From Burkholderia sp. BCC0506 (GTDB taxonomy: Bacteria; Pseudomonadota; Gammaproteobacteria; Burkholderiales; Burkholderiaceae): a stretch of 64,000 bases of DNA. Position numbers and translations under genes: made by a program. How positions within the stretch are numbered: position 1 is the stretch's first letter; every line of letters starts with the position of its first letter. The notes beneath the pieces are model-generated. The model saw only the letters and a list, made by a program, of their open reading frames with translations, made no database searches and had not been told where the DNA came from. This document shows positions 58,913 through 64,000 of the stretch, in pieces. The DNA is taken from the NCBI RefSeq assembly GCF_902833145.1, contig NZ_CADFEN010000006.1, forward strand, positions 248,001 to 312,000, in the 5' to 3' direction.

Positions 58913-59748
58913 TCAAGCCGAGCAAACCGCTGTCGACGGGCGTTCTCGCCTTCGGCTTCCTGTTCCTGTACATCCCGATCATCAGTCTCGTCGTGTACTC
59001 GTTCAACGAATCGAAGCTGGTGACGGTGTGGTCGGGCTTCTCGCTGAAGTGGTACGCGGCGCTGCTGGACGACGACGAGCTGCTGGGCGCCGCCTGGCTG
59101 TCGCTGAAGATCGGCCTGCTGACGGCCACCGCGTCGGTCGTGATCGGCACGTGGGCGGGCTTCGTGCTCGCCCGCTTCGGCCGCTTCAAGGGCTTCACGC
59201 TGTACACGGGGATGATCAACGCGCCGCTGGTGATTCCGGAAGTGATCCAGGGGATCTCGCTGCTGCTGCTGTTCGTCGCGCTGGAGCAGATGTTCGGCTG
59301 GCCGAAGGGGCGCGGGATGGTGACGATCTGGATCGGTCACGTGATGTTGTGCGTGTCGTACGTGGCGATCATCGTGCAGTCGCGCGTGAAGGAGATGAAC
59401 AAGTCGCTCGAGGAGGCCGCGCTCGACCTCGGTGCGACGCCGCTGAAGGTGTTCTTCGTGGTGACGTTGCCGCTGATCTCGCAGGCGCTGCTGTCGGGCT
59501 GGCTGCTGTCGTTCACGCTGTCGATCGACGACCTGGTGCTGTCGGCGTTCCTGTCCGGGCCCGGCTCGACGACGCTGCCGCTCGTGGTGTTCTCGCGCGT
59601 ACGGCTGGGGCTGAACCCGGAGATGAATGCGCTGGCGACGCTGTTCATCACGGCCGTGACGATCGGCGTGATCGTCGTGAACCGGATGATGATCGCGCGC
59701 GAGCGGCGCCGGATGGCCGACCTGAAGGCGGCGTTCGCCGCGGCGTGA
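58909..59748 (+). CDS. potI: Polyamine ABC transporter permease (PotI/PotC type)
   Basis: A 279-residue inner-membrane protein with six helices. It starts MIKPSKPLSTGVLAFGFLFLYIPIISLVVYSFNESKL, split by the family motif PII.LVVYSFN. The EAA loop is SLEEAALDLGATPLKVFFVVTLPL near residue 165. TLSIDDLVLSAFLSGPGSTTLPL is typical of the PotI group. It completes the PotFGHI transporter. Confidence 0.93.
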   Translation: MIKPSKPLSTGVLAFGFLFLYIPIISLVVYSFNESKLVTVWSGFSLKWYAALLDDDELLGAAWLSLKIGLLTATASVVIGTWAGFVLARFGRFKGFTLYTGMINAPLVIPEVIQGISLLLLFVALEQMFGWPKGRGMVTIWIGHVMLCVSYVAIIVQSRVKEMNKSLEEAALDLGATPLKVFFVVTLPLISQALLSGWLLSFTLSIDDLVLSAFLSGPGSTTLPLVVFSRVRLGLNPEMNALATLFITAVTIGVIVVNRMMIARERRRMADLKAAFAAA

Positions 59749-59863
59749 CGCCCGCCTCCCGCTTCAAAGATCAGCCGTACTGCAGACAAGCATGACGCGC
59801 TGCCCCAGGGGGGGCGCGCGATTCGATCCCGATTTGACAGGCGCACGACTAGGAGAATCCGCA

Positions 59864-61453
59864 ATGAAGAAGAAACTGATCTGCCTGCTGGTGGCCGGCG
59901 CGTTGCCGGGCATCGCGCTGGCCGGTTCCACCTCCGCCGAGATCAAGGCGCTGCAGGCGCAGGTCGCGGCGCTGCAGAAACAGATGAAGGCGATGCAGGC
60001 GCAGCTCGCCGCGAAGCCGGGCGGCACGGCGGTCGCGACGTCCGGCGCGAGCGCCGGGGCAGCGGGCGGCGGCAAGGTCGTCGCGGTGGCCGCCGATCCG
60101 GGCTCGCCGGACTACGGCAAGGCGCAGGCGACGCTGACCAACGACGAGGTCAGCGAAATGAAGCAGCAGATCGCGAACCAGCAGCTGAAGGTCGACTCGC
60201 TGACCGACGCGGCCAACACGGGCCCGCTCGCCGGCCTGTCGGTCACCGGCTACATCGATCCGACCTACATCTACAATCGCGCGGCCGGCACGTCGTCGTT
60301 CCTGTTCGCGAACCACGAGAACGCGTACAACTACTTCAACAGCACGTTCGGCGATCTCTACCTCGACATCAAGAAGACGTTCGGCGTCGGCCCGATGGCG
60401 CCGTCGGCCGAAATCACGCTGATGCCGAACCGCGGCAACGGCATCACGCTGCTGCAGAACTCGCGCGGCTCGATCACCGACAACCTGCTGAACACCGCGG
60501 TCATCAACGTGCCGATCACCGCGGAAACGACGCTGGTGGCCGGCCTGATCCCGAGCTTCGGCGGCTACGAGGTGCAGCAGTCGAACCAGATGCTCACGCT
60601 CACGCACAACCTGCTGTACGATTTCTCCGATCCGGGCAGCTACGTCGGCATCGGCGCGAACTACACGAAGGGCGCCTGGGCGTGGAAGTTCTTCCTCGGC
60701 AACGAGCAGTACCGCACGTACGGTTCGGTCACGCAGACGGGCACCAACGCGCTCGGCGACCCGATCACCACCAGCAACAAGGTGCCGACCTTCACCGCAC
60801 GCGCGGACTACACGTGGTCGAGCGCGCTGGATATCGGTGGATCGTTCAACATCGGGCGGCAGACGCTGGCGAGCGCGATCGACCCAACCACTGGCGCCGT
60901 CAGCTACGGCCCGGGGGGCGCGGCGCCAAGCGCGTACGGCTCGTTCTTCTTCGGCGAACTCGACGCGACCTACACGCTCGCCGACATTCAGTACAACGCC
61001 GAAGTCGACTACGGCCGGCAGCAGCATGCGGCGTTCAACGGCGGGCTCGCGCAGTGGTACGGGCTGTCGCTGCTCGCGCACCGCAAGTTCAACGCGCCGG
61101 TGGTCGGCCGCATGGGCGTGACGCTGCGCTACGACCTGCTCGCGAACTCGAAGAACGGCGGCGGCGGCGGCGGCATCGCACTGAACGGCAACGGGATGGA
61201 CCCGAGCAACGGCTTCGGCGTCGATGCGGACTGCCTCGCGCAGTCGAAGGCCGGCGGCGGCCTGGGCTTCGAGTGCAAGGGCGCGGTGCGACAGGACGTC
61301 GCGCTCGACCTGCTGTTCTATCCGACCCAGCAGATCACCGTGAAGGTCGAATACCGGCACGACTGGGCGAACAACAAGGTGTTCCTGCGCAACGACGGGT
61401 CGTACGGCAAGTCCAACGACCTGCTCGCGACGCAGTTCATCTATTCGTTCTGA
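59864..61453 (+). CDS. DUF3138 outer-membrane protein, probable polyamine-locus porin
   Basis: A 529-residue protein with signal peptide MKKKLICLLVAGALPGIALA. A heptad-like coiled coil follows (EIKALQAQVAALQKQMKAMQ, residues about 26-45), as in DcaP-type porins. The rest alternates aromatic strands (GYIDPTYIYNRAAG, FGDLYLDIKKTFGVG, ADYTWSSALDIGGSFNIGRQ, VKVEYRHDWANNKVFLRND), ending FIYSF with C-terminal Phe. This is the DUF3138 family, known mainly from Burkholderia and relatives. AGGAGAA precedes ATG 59864. Its place right after potFGHI suggests it is the outer-membrane entry route for polyamines. That function is inference. Confidence 0.85.
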   Translation: MKKKLICLLVAGALPGIALAGSTSAEIKALQAQVAALQKQMKAMQAQLAAKPGGTAVATSGASAGAAGGGKVVAVAADPGSPDYGKAQATLTNDEVSEMKQQIANQQLKVDSLTDAANTGPLAGLSVTGYIDPTYIYNRAAGTSSFLFANHENAYNYFNSTFGDLYLDIKKTFGVGPMAPSAEITLMPNRGNGITLLQNSRGSITDNLLNTAVINVPITAETTLVAGLIPSFGGYEVQQSNQMLTLTHNLLYDFSDPGSYVGIGANYTKGAWAWKFFLGNEQYRTYGSVTQTGTNALGDPITTSNKVPTFTARADYTWSSALDIGGSFNIGRQTLASAIDPTTGAVSYGPGGAAPSAYGSFFFGELDATYTLADIQYNAEVDYGRQQHAAFNGGLAQWYGLSLLAHRKFNAPVVGRMGVTLRYDLLANSKNGGGGGGIALNGNGMDPSNGFGVDADCLAQSKAGGGLGFECKGAVRQDVALDLLFYPTQQITVKVEYRHDWANNKVFLRNDGSYGKSNDLLATQFIYSF

Positions 61454-61465
61454 TGCCGGATGCGC

Positions 61466-61505
61466 GGGGCGCCGTGCCGCACGCACGGCGTCCCGCGTCG
61501 TTTTT
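61466..61505 (+). terminator. Terminator after the DUF3138 gene
   Basis: Left arm GGGGCGCCGTGC (61466-61477) pairs with GCACGGCGTCCC (61483-61494), 12 pairs with one G-U, loop CGCAC, followed by TTTTT at 61501-61505. It separates the pot/DUF3138 operon from the PuuB-like genes. Confidence 0.8.
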
Positions 61506-61551
61506 GGAGTGGCTGCGCGCACGGTGCGGCCTTGTCGAGGGAGCCGGTTTC

Positions 61552-62856
61552 ATGACGCAGTCTTTCACTCGCCGCGCCGACGCGCTCGCGCGCGACTCGT
61601 ACTACGAAGCAACCGTCACGCGACCGTTGGCCGACGATCCCGTGCTCGATGACGCGATCGACGTCGATGTGTGCGTGATCGGCGCCGGCTTCGCGGGCCT
61701 GTCGACGGCGCTCGACTGCCGCGCGCGCGGGCTGTCCGTCGCGGTGATCGATGCGCACCGGCCCGGCTGGGGCGCATCGGGCCGCAACGGCGGCCAGGCG
61801 ATCACGGGCTTCGCGAAGGACGAGGTGATCGAGAAGCAGCTCGGCGCCGACGGCGCGCGCGCCGCGTGGTCGCTGTCGCTCGACGGCGTCGCGCTGATCG
61901 CCGAGCGCATCGCGCGCTACGGGCTCGACTGCGACTTCACGCGCGGCTACCTGACGGTCGCGACGAAGCCGCGCCGCATCGACGACCTGCGCGCATGGAT
62001 GAATGCCGCGACGTCGCGCTGGGGCCATCCGTCGCTCGCGTGGCTCGATACCGGCGAGATCCAGGCGCGCATCGCATCGACGCGCTATCTGGCCGGCGTG
62101 CACGATCCGCTGTCGGGCCATCTGCATCCGCTCAAGTACTGCCTCGGCCTCGCCGATGCCGCGCGCCGCGAGGGCGTCGCGCTGTACGCCCACTCGCCCG
62201 CGCTCGACGTCGTGCGCGGTGCGCGGCCCGTCGTGCGCACGCCGTCGGGCGAAGTGCGCTGCCGCTTCGTCGTGTCGTGCTGCAACGCGGGCCCCGGCGG
62301 CGTGCTGCCGGCCGCGACCGCCGCACGCATCGCGCCGGTCGCGTCCTACATCATCGCGACCGAACCGCTCGGCCGCGCGCGCGCCGACGCGCTGATCGCG
62401 CGGCGCGAAGCCGTGTGCGACAACAATTTCTTCCTCGACTACTTCCGGCTGTCGGCCGACCACCGGATGCTGTTCGGCGGCCGCGCGAATTCGGCCGGCG
62501 CGTCGCCCGCCGCGCTTGCCGAAGCGATCCGGCAGCGCATGGTCGGCGTGTTTCCTCAGCTCGGCGACGTGCGCGTCGACCACGCGTGGGGCGGCTTCGT
62601 CGACGTCACGCGCAACCGCGCGCCGGACTTCGGCGCGCTCGATCCGAACTTCTTCTACGTCCAGGGTTTCAGCGGGCACGGCGTCGCGCTCACCGGCATC
62701 GCCGGGCGCGCGGTCGCCGGCGCGATCGCGGGCGACCCGCGCGCGTTCGACCTGTTCGCACGCGTGCGTCACCGGCGCTTTCCCGGCGGCGACGCCTGGC
62801 GGCAACCCGCGCTCGAGCTCGGGATGCTGTATCACCGCGTACGCGAGCTGTTCTGA
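61552..62856 (+). CDS. puuB: Gamma-glutamylputrescine oxidase-like FAD oxidoreductase (PuuB family), copy 1
   Basis: A 434-residue DAO-family flavoenzyme. The FAD-binding GxGxxG is VCVIGAGFAGLSTALDC near residue 40. RPGWGASGRNGGQAITGF (about 70) and HDPLSGHLHPLKYCLGLAD (about 183) are PuuB/ordL signatures. The C-terminal WGGFVDVTRNRAPDFG and FYVQGFSGHGVALTGIAG complete the site. It oxidises gamma-glutamylputrescine to the aldehyde with release of ammonia and H2O2. It is followed 25 bases later by a second gene of the same family. Confidence 0.9.
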   Translation: MTQSFTRRADALARDSYYEATVTRPLADDPVLDDAIDVDVCVIGAGFAGLSTALDCRARGLSVAVIDAHRPGWGASGRNGGQAITGFAKDEVIEKQLGADGARAAWSLSLDGVALIAERIARYGLDCDFTRGYLTVATKPRRIDDLRAWMNAATSRWGHPSLAWLDTGEIQARIASTRYLAGVHDPLSGHLHPLKYCLGLADAARREGVALYAHSPALDVVRGARPVVRTPSGEVRCRFVVSCCNAGPGGVLPAATAARIAPVASYIIATEPLGRARADALIARREAVCDNNFFLDYFRLSADHRMLFGGRANSAGASPAALAEAIRQRMVGVFPQLGDVRVDHAWGGFVDVTRNRAPDFGALDPNFFYVQGFSGHGVALTGIAGRAVAGAIAGDPRAFDLFARVRHRRFPGGDAWRQPALELGMLYHRVRELF

Positions 62857-62881
62857 GCCCTTTCACTCCGCTTTCCTCATC

Positions 62882-64000
62882 ATGCAGACATTCGCCAACC
62901 AACCGCACGTCGCGTCGTACTACGCGGCGACCGCCAACGACACGACCCGCCACGCGCCGCTCGCCGGCACGACCGACGCCGACGTGTGCGTGATCGGCGC
63001 GGGCCTCACGGGCCTGTCGGCCGCGCTCAATCTCGCCGAGCGCGGCCACTCGGTGACCGTGCTCGAAGCGTCGCGGGTCGGATGGGCGGCGAGCGGCCGC
63101 AACGGCGGCCAGCTGATCGGCGGCTTCGCGTGCGACATCGACACGTTCGCACGGTTCATGCCGGAAGGCGACGTGAAGCGCATCTGGGACATGGGGCTCG
63201 AAACGCTGTCGCTCGTGAAGTCGCGCATCGCGCGGCACGGCATCGACTGCGCGCTGGTGCCCGGCTACCTGACCGCGGCCAACACCGAACGCGACGCCGA
63301 TGCGCTGAAACGCTGGCGCGACGAAGCCGCGCGGCGCTTCGGCTACGACCGCTTCCACTTCGTCGAAGCCGACGAACTCGGCGACTACGTGCAGTCGGCC
63401 CGCTATTGCGGTGGCCTGTACGACCCCGACAGCGGTCACCTGCATCCGCTCAACTACACGCTCGGCCTCGCGCGGGCGGCGATCGAAGCGGGGGTGCGCA
63501 TCCACGAGGACAGCTGCGTGACGCGCGTGCGCGACGTGTCCGGCGGCCACGTCGTCGAGACGAGCGGCGGCGACGTGCGGGCGCGCTTCGTCGTGCTCGC
63601 GTGCAACACCTACGTCGGCACGCTCGCGCCCGCGCTGTCGAGGAAGATCATGCCGGTCGGCACCTACGTGATCGCGACCGAGCCGCTCGGCGACGCGCGC
63701 GCCGCCGCGCTGATGCCCGCGCGCGCGGCGATCTGCGACAGCCGCTTCGTGCTCGACTATTTCCGCCCGGCGCCCGACACGCGGCTCGTATGGGGCGGCA
63801 AGGTCAGCTATTCGACGCGCGAGCCGCGCGATCTCGCCGCGGCGATGCGCGCCGACATGCTGAAGACGTTCCCGCAGCTCGCGGACGTGAAGATCGACTA
63901 TGCGTGGGGCGGCTTCGTCGACATCACGATGAACCGCGCGCCGCATTTCGGCCGCCTCGCGCCGACGACGTATTTCGCGCAGGGGTTCTCGGGGCACGGC
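62882..64000 (+). CDS. PuuB-family FAD oxidoreductase, copy 2 (3' end beyond window)
   Basis: 373 codons are visible from ATG 62882 (MQTFANQPHVASYYAATAND), cut by the right edge at the FSGHG motif. Family blocks correspond one to one with copy 1: DVCVIGAGLTGLSAALNLAER, VGWAASGRNGGQLIGGFACD, YDPDSGHLHPLNYTLGLARA, YAWGGFVDITMNRAPHFG. The two proteins are clearly paralogues but diverged, so they may act on different gamma-glutamylated amines. Roughly 50 C-terminal residues are missing from the window. Confidence 0.9.
   Translation, partial: MQTFANQPHVASYYAATANDTTRHAPLAGTTDADVCVIGAGLTGLSAALNLAERGHSVTVLEASRVGWAASGRNGGQLIGGFACDIDTFARFMPEGDVKRIWDMGLETLSLVKSRIARHGIDCALVPGYLTAANTERDADALKRWRDEAARRFGYDRFHFVEADELGDYVQSARYCGGLYDPDSGHLHPLNYTLGLARAAIEAGVRIHEDSCVTRVRDVSGGHVVETSGGDVRARFVVLACNTYVGTLAPALSRKIMPVGTYVIATEPLGDARAAALMPARAAICDSRFVLDYFRPAPDTRLVWGGKVSYSTREPRDLAAAMRADMLKTFPQLADVKIDYAWGGFVDITMNRAPHFGRLAPTTYFAQGFSGHG

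Overview
The window is very GC-rich double-stranded bacterial DNA with dense, mostly intact genes. Family content points to Burkholderia, most likely the B. cepacia complex and its main chromosome: a KirBac1.1-type channel, Burkholderia-type porin, DUF3138 protein, PaoABC-like oxidase, several LysR regulators, and core genes ttcA, glmU and glmS. No rRNA, tRNA, insertion sequence or prophage was recognised. Species assignment is inference from memory of the families, not from a search.

Layout. 1-3350 is a large indolepyruvate:ferredoxin oxidoreductase cut by the left edge. 3351-5444 is a gene-free tract carrying at least 14 copies of a 54-bp module, the strangest object in the window. 5445-11130 holds an acetyltransferase, a GST, a KirBac potassium channel, a sulfate-binding protein, a DapA-like aldolase behind a possible attenuator, and a Phd/PIN toxin-antitoxin pair. 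11237-15395 has two divergent regulator/target pairs (LysR with MFS, LysR with GST). 15405-19402 encodes a three-subunit molybdenum aldehyde oxidase. 19958-28000 mixes a lipoprotein, an RBBP9-type hydrolase, a ghrA-hmgL-ybaK-DUF1289 run, a divergent EamA/AsnC pair, a fluoroacetate-dehalogenase-like enzyme and a nitronate monooxygenase. 28119-34571 has a LysR regulator, a porin, a glycine-rich exported protein, a bile-acid-symporter-family transporter and an EAL-CBS-GGDEF protein.

34856-38057 is a tight lacI - AGE epimerase - sugar kinase operon, probably taking a ketose/aldose pair to a sugar phosphate. 38667-45283 is housekeeping: MidA-like methyltransferase, a degenerate SDR overlapping the folate/tRNA operon (folB-ttcA), then glmU and glmS for UDP-GlcNAc. 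A HigB/RelE-type toxin with an HTH antitoxin follows glmS, then two small conserved genes, a two-gene iron uptake unit (cupredoxin plus FTR1 permease) and a copper chaperone with a CueR-like promoter.

48715-64000 is a polyamine catabolism locus. puuR-puuC run left; puuD-puuA-aminotransferase-potFGHI-DUF3138 run right, followed past a terminator by two adjacent PuuB-like oxidases. Together they encode uptake through the ABC transporter, gamma-glutamylation (PuuA), oxidation (PuuB), dehydrogenation (PuuC), hydrolysis (PuuD) and transamination. A perfect 22-bp palindrome upstream of puuR is a good candidate PuuR operator, and the DUF3138 protein looks like the outer-membrane channel of the system.
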